Below, piece after piece: positions 10,001 to 18,612 of a stretch of DNA of 64,000 bases. Under the pieces are notes generated by a model. That model was given only the letters and a program-made list of their open reading frames with translations. It ran no database searches and was not told the origin of the DNA. Location of the stretch: contig NZ_CP026952.1 of NCBI RefSeq assembly GCF_003065605.1, positions 1,860,001 through 1,924,000 of the forward strand, written 5' to 3'. Each line of letters starts with the position of its first letter. Position 1 is the stretch's first letter. Position numbers and translations under genes: made by a program. The DNA comes from Aeromicrobium chenweiae (GTDB lineage Bacteria > Actinomycetota > Actinomycetes > Propionibacteriales > Nocardioidaceae).

Positions 10001-10506
10001 CGCGCGACGCGCTCGAGGTCTGGAGGCGGGGTCGGCCGGTGTCGGTCGAGGAGGCGGCCGCGTTCTCTCGGGACGTGGAGAAGATGGATGCGGACCTGCG
10101 CGCCTTGCACGACACCGTGAGCTCGGTCCGGCTCGGGCCCGGGGCGTTCGACCCGTCAGGCATCCAGAACCAGCTGAGCCGCTTCTGGGAGCTCGTCTAC
10201 CACGTCAAGTCGTTCGTGACGACGACCGAACAGGCCCGGACGGACGACACCCACGTGACCGCCGAGCAGTGGGCGCAGCTGGAGACGCAGACCAGCCAGA
10301 ACTTCGATGCCCTCGAGGCGGCGTACGACGCGCGGCCGGCGGGCGCGATCGACCCCGATCTGGCCTTGGTCGACCTCGATGACGAGGGGGAGTCCGACGT
10401 GACGCGCCGAGCGCTGCGGTCGCTCGCACGAGCGAACCAGACGGTCGCCATCATCGCGTCGGACACGGTGACCCAGCCCGAGGAACCGGGCGAGGCCGGG
10501 GCCTGA
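7084..10506 (+). CDS. Membrane protein joining an ion-channel-like module to FUSC-type modules
   Basis: This is a single 1,140-residue frame from GTG 7084. Residues 1-175 look like a small two-to-four-helix potassium-channel-like unit: three hydrophobic helices, a pore-like LATVGGTG (in place of TVGYGD) and a following helix. Residues 180-400 are soluble and not recognised. From about 430 to 590 a block of consecutive hydrophobic helices follows. From about 800 to 970 a second block matches the FUSC/aromatic-acid-exporter type (RRSVQAGTATAVALFLASF, KVVGTILGAIVGFAIAIE), flanked by helical soluble segments. FUSC proteins export aromatic or membrane-stressing compounds in other bacteria; the channel fusion is unusual. 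Upstream sits a DevR-type box, so the gene is probably induced with the dormancy cluster. The function is unknown, and domain names other than FUSC are inferred. Confidence 0.7.
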   Translation: MDALWVGLGTVVLLLTLLDVFLTALNYDEAGFLAGRLASWQWRLVRRFTRRLPRRWRPVVLRQVIGLQVMITVAAWLAGVIIGYALIYLGHMHGNSFKYTGGSADLFSALYLSAGQLATVGGTGLLMPDTPLLEALIIAESLTGVVLVSLTLTFLLGVYDVISSLRSLSSQFYNAGAGVGDPLATLTPYFPNGEERGLDSHLDSLSDSFGAYMDGIRLHHAAYYFQSGRDTFSLPYSIHMLGGVVQALRWGLPRSHPVAQEPTLLPLTDQFERFEEYLHELLQWQSTGVPETVDASTFAEQVTDLRINPGADPVPWRTAAPDPWVRGFVQMNVAMAELVRSRPLTDLNEAYERYVEWLPFAYRAQQFGAAVAHDLDYQPLYSGPQNDVPVVSPARPTASSLRRAVVRAKEVFADRVTFIDPGYVRLLDAFRVMCGTVLAVGVVAIGFSLADEPLMPGAVFAGFVAMLASAGSVGRGRGLGRLVDLVALVPVLLALVLDAVVRHGTLSSSTALVVVAVLSVLAGLYGPRIGRLGVLAFIIYYFTVLLRLERSDLLLLTIPAVVGVVCSTLARMVPDRGARARVVAGGVTAFEERLARSLDPLIDAVSASRWDPDLQHRIRSQMNQTHHMAAFLVGQLTQGTTDVGLTTEQARAVCLRVHDAELALENLVAVARMATGAGMPLSVRAQLAGTLEAMQQHVAAYPGRAAWVTSSADGSPPESHRSEPFRPVVPTGEELSRWPRSARRVLLAAERIQETTDGLHSARSGDLFLTEGEVKALLPSFDPPFTTGRSAAARRPRRVTKDEAAPLLRRSVQAGTATAVALFLASFVSATHQYWAGMPAYQVIGGTDGEAFTKGVRKVVGTILGAIVGFAIAIESDRSAAVLLPVLALCVFAATYFRQASVPLAAFWQTMLFAQLYEYLGRLDAEAVGVRVVETAIGAVVALVVSAVVLPTRARSRLSQQATTLIGTVRSTARDALEVWRRGRPVSVEEAAAFSRDVEKMDADLRALHDTVSSVRLGPGAFDPSGIQNQLSRFWELVYHVKSFVTTTEQARTDDTHVTAEQWAQLETQTSQNFDALEAAYDARPAGAIDPDLALVDLDDEGESDVTRRALRSLARANQTVAIIASDTVTQPEEPGEAGA

Positions 10507-10537
10507 GCCGGACGCAGGACAGGGGGCCTTGCCCTGC

Positions 10538-10551
10538 GGGCACTAGTGCCC
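10538..10551. promoter_or_regulatory. Perfect 14-bp palindrome upstream of the urease operon
   Basis: GGGCACTAGTGCCC is a perfect 14-bp palindrome, 96 bp before ureA. An imperfect AGGG/CCCT inverted repeat (10521-10535) sits next to it. It could be the operator of the urease operon (nitrogen, nickel or DevR control), or, because it lies 31 bp after the previous stop, part of a transcription end. No T-run follows. It shares the GGGnnn-nn-nnnCCC layout of the DevR-type boxes but matches them only weakly (8 of 14 positions against the mycobacterial box). Confidence 0.45.
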
Positions 10552-10647
10552 TACTGAGCGAACCGGTCGCCGACGAGAGTTCCGGTGTGGCAACCCGTCG
10601 GGGGAGTTCCCCGCTCGGTCCGTCGGAGCAGAAAGCCGGAGACGCCC

Positions 10648-10953
10648 ATGAACCTCACTCCACGCGAGATCGACAAGCTCTACGTCTACCAGGTCGCGTC
10701 TCTCGCGCGCATGCGCCGCGATCGCGGCACCAAGCTCAACCTCAGCGAGGCCCAGGCCCTCATCACCGAGGCGATCCTCGAAGGGGCCCGTGACGGCAAG
10801 TCCGTCGCCGAGTGCATGGAGCTGGGCACCACCATCGTGACCGAGGCGCAGTGCATGGACGGGGTGCGGGCACGGCTCAGCCTCCTGCAGGTCGAGGCGA
10901 CGTTCCCCGACGGCAGCAAGCTGGTCTCCTGCCACGACCCGATCGGCGTCTGA
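10648..10953 (+). CDS. ureA: Urease gamma subunit
   Basis: Small structural subunit of urease (101 residues, the usual length). It begins MNLTPREIDKLYVYQVASLARMRRDRG and contains NLSEAQALITEAILEGARDGKSV and a C-terminal VQVEATFPDGSKLVSCHDPI, matching UreA along its whole length. ATG 10648 follows an AGAAAGCCGGAGA ribosome site. It opens the nine-gene urea operon; unlike many actinomycetes, ureA and ureB are separated here by an extra gene. Confidence 0.95.
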   Translation: MNLTPREIDKLYVYQVASLARMRRDRGTKLNLSEAQALITEAILEGARDGKSVAECMELGTTIVTEAQCMDGVRARLSLLQVEATFPDGSKLVSCHDPIGV

Positions 10954-10954
10954 C

Positions 10955-11791
10955 GTGGACTCAGCCGACGGCTCGACCGGCGCCCTGGTGCTGGTCGCCG
11001 GGCACGAGAGCTCCTTCGGGGCCGCGCTCTCCGGCCTGCCCGCCCGCGGAGGTCCCCTGATGACGACCCCGGCCGGCAGGCCCCTGCACCAGGTCGTCAC
11101 CCATCTCCTGGACTCCGGCACCGGCCCGGTCGTCGTCGTGCCGATGACCTTCGGCCGCGACCCCCGCATGGTGGCCGACGCCGCCAAGACGCTCAGCTGG
11201 CTCTCGGTGGACAGCGAGCCTCGCGTCGCGCTCGCGCAGCCCTTCGGCACCCTTGACCACCTGACCGCCTGGCTGCGGCGGGCCGCGACGCAGGTCCGGA
11301 GCGGGTCTCCCGATGCTGCGGTCGTGCTCACCGCGGATGTGGCCAACCCCTTCGACGACGCCGAGCTCCACCGCGTCGCCCATCTCGTCCGGACCTTCGG
11401 AGCGGGCAACGAGGTCGACGTCGCACTGGTCGACGACCGCGGGACGCAGCCGACGGTGTCGCGGCTCGAACGGCTCGGGTTCTCCGACATCGTGCTGGTC
11501 CCCGCAGGGTTCCAGCGCCACAGCGGCGCGACCTGGACCGGCGACACGACCGCCCGGGTGAGCTTCTTCGGACCGATCATGTCCGCGCACGCCGTCGCGC
11601 AGGTCGTCGGTCAGCGGCACGACGCCGCCCTCCACGCGCTCGGGCACGGCGACACCGGCATCGCCGCCGGTCTCAGCGCCGACCACGGTCACGGGTACGC
11701 ACACTCGCACGCATTCGACGGGCACACCCACGAGCCTGATCAGGAACCGCAGCAGCGGGACCACCACCACACGTTCATCCACGCGCACTGA
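10955..11791 (+). CDS. CbiX-like protein with histidine-rich tail, in the urease operon
   Basis: A 278-residue protein starting at GTG 10955, one base after the ureA stop. It has the two-repeat fold signature of sirohydrochlorin (CbiX/SirB) chelatases: [17 protein letters not shown] places a His where the first metal ligand lies, and the [19 protein letters not shown] block corresponds to the second half-site, but the usual His there is missing. The C-terminal 60 residues hold 14 His ([26 protein letters not shown]). No corrin or siroheme gene is near, but nickel-dependent urease genes surround it and no ureE is present. I infer a nickel-binding or nickel-delivery role. It is not annotated by any standard urease name. 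Confidence 0.7.
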   Translation: MDSADGSTGALVLVAGHESSFGAALSGLPARGGPLMTTPAGRPLHQVVTHLLDSGTGPVVVVPMTFGRDPRMVADAAKTLSWLSVDSEPRVALAQPFGTLDHLTAWLRRAATQVRSGSPDAAVVLTADVANPFDDAELHRVAHLVRTFGAGNEVDVALVDDRGTQPTVSRLERLGFSDIVLVPAGFQRHSGATWTGDTTARVSFFGPIMSAHAVAQVVGQRHDAALHALGHGDTGIAAGLSADHGHGYAHSHAFDGHTHEPDQEPQQRDHHHTFIHAH

Positions 11792-11808
11792 GGTCGAAGG
11801 GACACATC

Positions 11809-12273
11809 ATGCTGGGCAGCCCGAAGTATGACCACGGAAAAGACGAGATCGAGATCAACGCCGGCCGGGAGACCGTCACCCTCAACGTCAGCAACACCGG
11901 GGACCGTGCGGTCCAGGTGGGCTCGCACTTCCACTTCTTCGAGGTGAACAAGGCGATGCTGTTCGAGCGGGAGAAGGCCTACGGGATGCACCTGGACGTC
12001 CCCGCCGGCACCGGCGTGCGGTTCGAGCCGGGCAGCACCAAGCAGGTCACGCTCACCGCGTACGCCGGCTCCCGCCACCTCATCGGCTTCAACAACCTGG
12101 TCGACGGCGGACTCGAGTCGCAGGACACCCGCACCCGAGCGATCGATCGCATGAACGAGCTCGGCTACGCCAACGGCAAGCCGAGTGGCAAGGCCGACAA
12201 CACGTCCAGCACGTCCAGCAAGTCCAGCAAGTCCGGGAAGTCCGGCGGCGCTGCCAAGAAGGGGAAGAAGTAA
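11809..12273 (+). CDS. ureB: Urease beta subunit with Ser/Lys-rich C-terminal tail
   Basis: Structural beta subunit of urease. Residues 1 to about 120 match UreB ([63 protein letters not shown]). The protein is 154 residues, about 30-50 longer than usual; the extra tail consists mostly of Ser, Lys, Gly and Thr ([16 protein letters not shown]) and is encoded by imperfect 9-nt repeats. It ends with TAA at 12271-12273, whose last A is the first base of the ureC start. The tail looks disordered and basic; its role is unknown. Confidence 0.93.
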   Translation: MLGSPKYDHGKDEIEINAGRETVTLNVSNTGDRAVQVGSHFHFFEVNKAMLFEREKAYGMHLDVPAGTGVRFEPGSTKQVTLTAYAGSRHLIGFNNLVDGGLESQDTRTRAIDRMNELGYANGKPSGKADNTSSTSSKSSKSGKSGGAAKKGKK

Positions 12274-13997
12274 TGGCGATCATCTCGCGCAAGGAGTACA
12301 CCGACCTGTTCGGGCCCACGGTCGGCGACCGGGTCCAGCTGGCCGACACCAACCTCGTCATCGAGATCGAGAAGGACTACGCGGAGGGGCACTACGGCGA
12401 CGAGGTCGTGTACGGCGGCGGCAAGACCGCCCGCGACGGCATGGCGGCGGACCCGCAGGCCACCCACGCGCAGGGTGTGCTGGACATGGTCATCACCAAC
12501 GCGATCATCCTCGACCCGGTGCTGGGCGTGATCAAGGCCGACATCGGCATCCGGGACGGCAAGATCGCGGGCATCGGCAAGGCCGGCAACCCGCACCTGC
12601 AGAGCGGCGTGGACCCGCACCTCGTCGTGGGGCCGGGCACCGAGCTGATGGCGGGGGAGCACCTCATCGCCACCGCCGGCGGCATCGACGCCCACGTGCA
12701 CTACATCTCGCCCCAGCAGGCCGAGGCCGCACTGTCCAACGGCATCACGACCCTGTTCGGCGGCGGCACCGGGCCCACGGACGGCAGCAACGGCGTCACG
12801 ACCACCCCGGGCGTGTGGTTCCTCAAGCGCATGTTCGAGGCGGCCGAGGCGATGCCGGTGAACATGGGGTTCTGCGGCAAGGGCAACGGCTCGCTGCCCA
12901 AGGCGCTCATCGAGCAGATCGAGGCCGGTGCGGCCGGTCTGAAGGTGCACGAGGACTACGGCACGACGCCCGCGGCGCTGAGCAACGCCTTGTCGGTGGC
13001 CGACGAGTACGACGTGCAGATCACGGTGCACACCGACAGCCTGAACGAGGCCGGCTTCGTCGAGAACACCCTGGACGCGATCAACGGCCGGACGATCCAC
13101 ACGTACCACACGGAGGGTGCCGGCGGCGGCCACGCGCCGGACATCCTGAAGGCCGCGGGGCACCCGAACGTCCTCCCGTCGTCGACGAACCCGACGCTTC
13201 CCTACACGGTCAACTCGGTCGACGAGCTGCTGGACATGGTGATGGTCTGCCACCACCTCTCGCACGACATCCCCGAGGACGTCTCGTTCGCCGACTCGCG
13301 CGTCCGCGCCGAGACGATCGCGGCCGAGACGGTGCTGCACGACGAGGGCGTCATCTCGATCGTCTCCTCGGACTCCCAGGCCATGGGACGCATCGGTGAG
13401 TCGTTCCTGCGGACGTTCCAGATCGCGCACCACTGCAAGGACAAGCGCGGCAAGCTGCCCCAGGACTCGCCGGACAACGACAACTTCCGCGTCCTGCGGT
13501 TCCTCGCCAAGATCACGATCAACCCGGCCATCGCGCAGGGCATCTCGGACTACCTCGGCTCGCTGGAGGTCGGCAAGATGGCCGACATCGTGCTGTGGCC
13601 GGTCGACTCGTTCGCGGTCAAGCCCAAGGCCATCGTCAAGGGCGGGATGATCAGCTGGACGCTGATGGGCGACCCCAACGCGTCCCTGCCGACGCCCCAG
13701 CCGGTCTACTACCGTCCCGGTTTCGCCGGGTACGGCAAGGCACAGCGCAGCACCCGCATCACGTTCATGTCGCAGGCCGGCATCGACGCAGGGGTTCCCG
13801 AGGAGCTCGGCCTGGAGAGCCAGGTCCTGCCCGTTCACGGCACCCGCATGATCGGCAAGGAGAACATGGTGCGCAACAGCGAGACGCCGGTCATCGACGT
13901 GGATCCGGAGACCTACGCCGTGACCTACGACGGGACCGCTGCCACGATCGAACCGGCCGAGACGCTGCCCATGACGCAGCTGTTCTTCCTCGCGTGA
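12273..13997 (+). CDS. ureC: Urease alpha subunit (catalytic)
   Basis: Hydrolyses urea to ammonia and carbamate at a dinuclear nickel centre. The 574-residue protein carries the full set of ligands: HVH (His141, His143) before YISP, the carbamylated Lys224 within [24 protein letters not shown] further on, and the flap motif [13 protein letters not shown] with catalytic His. GRIGESFLR near residue 375 is also conserved. All ligand residues are present, so the enzyme should be active provided nickel is inserted. It overlaps ureB by one base and is followed one base later by ureF. Confidence 0.97.
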   Translation: MAIISRKEYTDLFGPTVGDRVQLADTNLVIEIEKDYAEGHYGDEVVYGGGKTARDGMAADPQATHAQGVLDMVITNAIILDPVLGVIKADIGIRDGKIAGIGKAGNPHLQSGVDPHLVVGPGTELMAGEHLIATAGGIDAHVHYISPQQAEAALSNGITTLFGGGTGPTDGSNGVTTTPGVWFLKRMFEAAEAMPVNMGFCGKGNGSLPKALIEQIEAGAAGLKVHEDYGTTPAALSNALSVADEYDVQITVHTDSLNEAGFVENTLDAINGRTIHTYHTEGAGGGHAPDILKAAGHPNVLPSSTNPTLPYTVNSVDELLDMVMVCHHLSHDIPEDVSFADSRVRAETIAAETVLHDEGVISIVSSDSQAMGRIGESFLRTFQIAHHCKDKRGKLPQDSPDNDNFRVLRFLAKITINPAIAQGISDYLGSLEVGKMADIVLWPVDSFAVKPKAIVKGGMISWTLMGDPNASLPTPQPVYYRPGFAGYGKAQRSTRITFMSQAGIDAGVPEELGLESQVLPVHGTRMIGKENMVRNSETPVIDVDPETYAVTYDGTAATIEPAETLPMTQLFFLA

Positions 13998-13998
13998 G

Positions 13999-14700
13999 AT
14001 GGCCATGGACGCATCGGACCTGCGACAGCTCCTGGCGAGCCTGCAGTTCTCGGACTCGGCCTTCCCGAGCGGCTTCTACACGATGTCGCACGGACTCGAG
14101 GGTTACAGCCAGGCCGGGCTGGTCGAGCGCGGCGACGTGCGCGACCTGCTGGAGGACCTGCTCGTGCACGCGGTCGGTCCCGGGGACGCGACGGCTCTGG
14201 CCGTCGCGCACCGGGCCGCGAGGGCCACTGACTGGGACGGGGTGCAGGAGGCCGACCAACGCCTCTTCGCGTCCAAGCTCACGGCCGAGATGCGCCGGGC
14301 CTCGGTGCGCAGCGGACATCAGCTCATCGACATGGCCGGCGAGGTCGTCGGCGGCGACGGCATCGCGGAGTACGCCGGCCGGGTGACCGCCCGCACGACA
14401 CCGGGATGCCAGCCGGTCGCGACGGCCGTCGTCTACGCGTCCACCGGGCTCACCACCCGGTCGGCGGTCGCGTCGGACCTGTTCGCGTACGCGGTCAGCT
14501 TCGTCGGTGCGGCGTTGCGGCTCCGGCTGACCGACCACCGGCACGCCCAGGTCGTGCTGTACGACATCGCCCCGGTGATCGAGCGCGTCGCCATCGACGC
14601 GCTCGACCGGGACCTGGAGGACCTCGGGGGATGCGCCCCCGTCGCCGACATCATGTCGGCCCGGCACGAACGAGCCGACGCGCGGCTGTTCGCCAGCTGA
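13999..14700 (+). CDS. ureF: Urease accessory protein UreF
   Basis: Accessory protein that, with UreG and UreD, activates the apo-urease complex. The protein is 233 residues and has the UreF signature QFSDSAFPSGFYTMSHGLEG near the N-terminus and HAVGPGDATALAVAHRAA and DLFAYAVSFVGAALRL segments. ATG 13999 directly follows the ureC stop; a second ATG at 14005 is possible. It is helical throughout and cytoplasmic. Confidence 0.92.
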   Translation: MAMDASDLRQLLASLQFSDSAFPSGFYTMSHGLEGYSQAGLVERGDVRDLLEDLLVHAVGPGDATALAVAHRAARATDWDGVQEADQRLFASKLTAEMRRASVRSGHQLIDMAGEVVGGDGIAEYAGRVTARTTPGCQPVATAVVYASTGLTTRSAVASDLFAYAVSFVGAALRLRLTDHRHAQVVLYDIAPVIERVAIDALDRDLEDLGGCAPVADIMSARHERADARLFAS

Positions 14701-14745
14701 GCTGCACCGCACGTCGACCACGACCACGACCATGGAAGAGGACTC

Positions 14746-15381
14746 ATGAACGACAACGCACTGAGGATCGGCATCGGCGGTCCCGTCGGCTCGGGGAAGA
14801 CCGCTCTCACGGAGGCGCTCGTCCCGATCCTGATCGCAGCCGGCCGCACGCCGGGCGTCATCACGAACGACATCTACACGCAGGAGGACGCCCAGCACGT
14901 GCGGCGGGAGCTCGACGGCGTCCTGGACCCCGACCGGGTCGTGGGGGTGGAGACGGGGGCGTGCCCCCACACCGCCGTCCGCGACGACCCGACCATGAAC
15001 CTGGCCGCCGGCGCCGAGATGCTGGAACGCTTCCCCGACATCGACACGCTGATCTACGAGTCCGGGGGCGACAACCTGACCCTGACCTTCTCGCCGGCCC
15101 TCGCCGACGTGTTCGTGTTCGTCCTGGACACCGCCGAAGGGGAGAAGATGCCCCGCAAGCGGGGTCCGGGGATCACCGAGTCCGACATCCTGGTGATCAA
15201 CAAGATCGACATCGCGCAGTACGTGCGGACCGACCTGGACGTCATGGAGGGCGACGCGCACCGGGTGCGGGGCGGCAAGCCCGTGGTCCTGACCAACTCG
15301 CTCACCGGCGAGGGGCTGGCCGATCTCCACCAGCAGATCATGACGATCTGGAGCGGGTCCCAGGCCGAGCTGGTCCGATGA
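14746..15381 (+). CDS. ureG: Urease accessory GTPase UreG
   Basis: GTPase that drives nickel insertion into urease. The 211 residues carry the P-loop [13 protein letters not shown], the metal-binding [12 protein letters not shown] (Cys-Pro-His), and the NKID guanine-specificity motif in [12 protein letters not shown]. The [13 protein letters not shown] stretch is also typical. It has no His-rich N-terminal tail, in contrast to some UreG proteins, which is of interest because no UreE is encoded here. It starts at ATG 14746, 45 bp after ureF, after a GGAAGAGGA ribosome site, and its stop overlaps the ureD start (ATGA). Confidence 0.95.
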   Translation: MNDNALRIGIGGPVGSGKTALTEALVPILIAAGRTPGVITNDIYTQEDAQHVRRELDGVLDPDRVVGVETGACPHTAVRDDPTMNLAAGAEMLERFPDIDTLIYESGGDNLTLTFSPALADVFVFVLDTAEGEKMPRKRGPGITESDILVINKIDIAQYVRTDLDVMEGDAHRVRGGKPVVLTNSLTGEGLADLHQQIMTIWSGSQAELVR

Positions 15382-16433
15382 CCCTCTCCGAAGCCAGTGG
15401 CGCGCCCCGGACCGAGGTCACGTCCGCGCCCGCCCTCGCCTCCGTGAGCCGGTTGCCGCTCGAGGCTGCACCGGCACCTGCGAACCACGGCGGGTACCGG
15501 CTGCAGCCGGACTTCTACGAGCCCGCGCGGGTGCCCGCCGAGGTGCTGCGCCACGCCGGACGCCCTGCGACCCTCCGGGTGGGCAGCCCGGGAAAGGTGG
15601 GTGTCCTGCAGCTGGAGTTCCAGCTGCACGGCGGCACGACCCAGCTGACGCACCACTACCAGAAGTCACCGCTGCAGATCATGCGCCCGCTGTACTTCGA
15701 CCCCGCGCGCCCCGACATGCCGTACGTCTACCTGACCTCGACCGGCGGCGGCATCCTGCAGGGCGACCGGCTGCGCACGGACCTCACGTTCGGCCCGCAC
15801 TCGGCCACCCACGTGACGAGCCAGGCACACAGCAAGGTCTACAAGATGGACCGGGACTACGCGACGTCCCTCATGAACCTGACCGTCGGCGAGGGCGCGT
15901 TCGTGGAGTACCTGCCCGACCCCGTGATCCCGTTCGAGCGCTCGCGCCTGTACCAGCGGACCGCCGTCGTGCTCGACGAGTCGGCCACGCTGGTGCTGAG
16001 CGAGACCGTCTACGCGGGTCGACTGGCCCGCGGTGAGCGGCACGAGTACGACGTGTACGCCTCCGACCTCGAGGTGAGGCGCCCGGACGGATCGCTCGCG
16101 GCTCTCGACCGCGTCCGTCTCTGCCCGGCCGACACCGGTGTGGGCGGGATGGGTGTGCTGGCCGGCCGTGACGTGCTCTCGATGCTCTACGTCTTCGTGC
16201 CGCCGGACGCCGCCGCGACCCAGGTGCTGGCCGACGCGGTGCACGAGACCCTGACCGGCCTCCAGCAGGACGACCTCGTGTTCGGGGTCAGCGCCCTGCC
16301 GGGAGACGCGGGCATCTGCCTGCGCCTGGTCGGTGACGACACCGTCGTCACGACCCACGCGACCGCCCTCGTCAGCGCCGTCGTCCACAAGCTCCTGACG
16401 GGACACCCCGCCCCTCCCATCCGCAAGTGCTGA
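15378..16433 (+). CDS. ureD: Urease accessory protein UreD/UreH
   Basis: Scaffold that binds apo-urease with UreF and UreG and is thought to channel nickel to the active site. The frame is open from 14406, but ATG 15378 overlaps the ureG stop (ATGA) and gives 351 residues. The UreD pattern is seen in [52 protein letters not shown] and [16 protein letters not shown]. The first 60 or so residues are not conserved. It ends 23 bases before the nickel transporter start. Confidence 0.92.
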   Translation: MTLSEASGAPRTEVTSAPALASVSRLPLEAAPAPANHGGYRLQPDFYEPARVPAEVLRHAGRPATLRVGSPGKVGVLQLEFQLHGGTTQLTHHYQKSPLQIMRPLYFDPARPDMPYVYLTSTGGGILQGDRLRTDLTFGPHSATHVTSQAHSKVYKMDRDYATSLMNLTVGEGAFVEYLPDPVIPFERSRLYQRTAVVLDESATLVLSETVYAGRLARGERHEYDVYASDLEVRRPDGSLAALDRVRLCPADTGVGGMGVLAGRDVLSMLYVFVPPDAAATQVLADAVHETLTGLQQDDLVFGVSALPGDAGICLRLVGDDTVVTTHATALVSAVVHKLLTGHPAPPIRKC

Positions 16434-16456
16434 ACCGAGTGAAAGAGGTCGCGACC

Positions 16457-17551
16457 GTGACGAAAGAACGTTCCTACCTGGCACAGGTCATCATCGCCTT
16501 CCTCCCGGTCGTGCTGATCCACGTCCTGGGGTTCGGGCTGTTCTTCGCCCTGGTCGAGCCACGCCATCTCGAGCTCGGCTCGGCCGTGTTCGGGGTGGGC
16601 GTCGCGGTCACGGCGTACGTCCTCGGCGTCAAGCACGCGTTCGACGCCGACCACATCGCGGCGATCGACAACACCACGCGCAAGCTGGTCGACCTGAAGA
16701 AGCCCGCGGTCGGAGTGGGGCTGTTCTTCTCCCTCGGCCACTCGACGGTCGTGTTCCTGATGGCGGGCCTGCTCGCCCTCGGCGTGCGGTGGGCCGTGGG
16801 GCTGACCGCCGACAGCGACAGCGTCCGGGTCGCGCTCGGCGTCTTCGGCACCATGGTCTCGGGCATCTTCCTGCTCATCATCGGGCTCATCAACGCCGTC
16901 GCGTTCGTGGGGATCTACCGGGTGTGGCGGGCGTCGAGGGACGGTGACCTGGACGAGCTCGCGCTCGAGCGTCACCTCCAGGGCCGCGGCTACATCTCGC
17001 GAATCCTGGGTCCGTTGATGAAGACGATCGACCGGCCCGGGAAGATGTACGCGGTCGGCTTCCTGTTCGGTCTCGGCTTCGACACCGCCAGCGAGATCGC
17101 GCTGCTCGTGCTCGCCGGGACGGGCGCGGCGACCGGGCTGCCCTGGTACGCCGTGCTGTGCCTGCCGATCATCTTCGCCGCCGGCATGAGCCTGTTCGAC
17201 ACGCTGGACTCCGCTGCCATGGTCAAGGCCTACTCCTGGGCCAGCGTCAACCCGATCCGCAAGGTCTACTACAACCTCACCGTCACCGGGATCTCGGTGA
17301 TGGTGGCCGTCCTCATCGGCGGCATCGAGCTGGTCGGGCTCCTCAACGAGAAGCTGGGTCTTCGCGACCCGGTGACCGGCTGGGTCGCGGCCATCGACCT
17401 GGAGAACGTCGGCTACATCATCGTCGGGTCGCTGCTGCTGGCCTGGGTCGTGTCCACGTCCTACTGGCGGATCGGCCGGGTCGAGGAGCGCTGGACCGGC
17501 AACACGTCCGGTCCGGCGCCAGGACCACCGGCCCGCGAGAGCGAGCAGTGA
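16457..17551 (+). CDS. NiCoT-family nickel/cobalt transporter
   Basis: High-affinity nickel permease (364 residues). I chose the GTG at 16457 because an AGAGG ribosome site lies 8 nt ahead; GTG 16427 would overlap ureD. The eight-helix pattern is visible, with the NiCoT signature HAFDADHIAAIDN in the second helix (HX4DH), LGHSTVVF and GLGFDTASEIALL. In this family the first motif selects nickel. Position directly after the urease accessory genes indicates that it feeds nickel to urease; the combination of transporter and CbiX-like protein would take the place of UreE. Confidence 0.9.
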   Translation: MTKERSYLAQVIIAFLPVVLIHVLGFGLFFALVEPRHLELGSAVFGVGVAVTAYVLGVKHAFDADHIAAIDNTTRKLVDLKKPAVGVGLFFSLGHSTVVFLMAGLLALGVRWAVGLTADSDSVRVALGVFGTMVSGIFLLIIGLINAVAFVGIYRVWRASRDGDLDELALERHLQGRGYISRILGPLMKTIDRPGKMYAVGFLFGLGFDTASEIALLVLAGTGAATGLPWYAVLCLPIIFAAGMSLFDTLDSAAMVKAYSWASVNPIRKVYYNLTVTGISVMVAVLIGGIELVGLLNEKLGLRDPVTGWVAAIDLENVGYIIVGSLLLAWVVSTSYWRIGRVEERWTGNTSGPAPGPPARESEQ

Positions 17552-17552
17552 C

Positions 17553-18482
17553 ATGGCCGGCACCCGAAGCAGCAGGGCCACCCGGGACGCCTCGGCGTCC
17601 GACTGGCTGACGGCCGTCGGGCAGGGGCTGTCGCAGATCTTCTTCCAGTCCAACCTCGTCACCGGCGTCCTCATCCTGGCGGCCTTCGTGGTGGCGGACT
17701 GGCGGATGGCCGTCCTCGTGCTGCTCGGCTCCGCCACCGGTGCGGTGGTCGGCCGACTGCGTGGGGTCCCGCAGAAGGACGTCACCGCGGGCATGGAGGG
17801 CTTCTGCGGCGCACTGGTCGGGGCGGCCACGTTCTCGATCCTCGGCGGGCAGTGGGAGTCCTACCCGATCGCGGTCGCGGGCGCCGCGTTGTGCGGACCG
17901 GTGATCTGGGCGGTCCAGACGCTCTTCGCCCGGCCCCCGCTGAAGCAGTACGGTCTGCCGTCGACGACGGCACCGTTCTGCATCGTGGCCACCCTCATCC
18001 TGGTGTGCACCGTGCCGATCCACGCCAAGGCGGCCGCGGAGACCACCACCGACTCCACGACCGTCGCGTTCTTCCGGTCGTTGCTGTCCAACGTCTCCCA
18101 GGTCGTCCTGGTGGACAACCCGTGGGCCGGGGCGCTCATCCTCATCGGGCTGTTCGTCGCAAACTGGAGGGTGGGCCTGGCCGCGGTGCTCGGCAGCGCG
18201 ATCGGCAGCCTCAGCGCGCTGGCGATGGACGAGACGCTCACCGAGACCGAGAACGGCCTGGCCGGCTACTCCGGCGTGCTGACCGCGATCGCCCTCGCGG
18301 TCGTGCTGCTCAAGAACAGCCCGACCTCCTGGGCGCTGGCGGTGATCGGCACGATCGTCACGGCGGTGGTCACCCTGCTGATGCACCGCGCGGACGTGCC
18401 GACCTACACCTGGCCGTACATCCTGACGACCTGGGTCTTCCTGGTCATCGCCCACTACCTGCCGTCCGCCAAACGCACCTAG
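17553..18482 (+). CDS. Urea channel (UT family)
   Basis: Membrane channel for urea uptake (309 residues), the last gene of the urea operon. It has ten or so hydrophobic segments in two homologous halves: VTAGMEGFCGALVGAATF / LPSTTAPFCIVATLIL in the first, and GLAGYSGVLTAIALAVV / PTYTWPYILTTWVFL in the second, as in bacterial UT channels. The ATG at 17553 is one base after the transporter stop. It completes the set of urea capture, nickel uptake and urease synthesis in one transcript. Confidence 0.85.
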   Translation: MAGTRSSRATRDASASDWLTAVGQGLSQIFFQSNLVTGVLILAAFVVADWRMAVLVLLGSATGAVVGRLRGVPQKDVTAGMEGFCGALVGAATFSILGGQWESYPIAVAGAALCGPVIWAVQTLFARPPLKQYGLPSTTAPFCIVATLILVCTVPIHAKAAAETTTDSTTVAFFRSLLSNVSQVVLVDNPWAGALILIGLFVANWRVGLAAVLGSAIGSLSALAMDETLTETENGLAGYSGVLTAIALAVVLLKNSPTSWALAVIGTIVTAVVTLLMHRADVPTYTWPYILTTWVFLVIAHYLPSAKRT

Positions 18483-18612
18483 CCCCCCGGGCGGGCGCGG
18501 TGCTGACGCCACCGTTTCCCCCTCGCGCGGTGCGTACGCCACCGATGGGGGCCGGACACGCGCTCATACGGTGGAGGAACCACCACCCCGTGGGGCAGCC
18601 GCCCCAGCGGAC

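Noticed and set aside
12165-14006. Minus-strand open frame of 613 codons
   Set aside because: Antisense to ureC with no recognisable domain.
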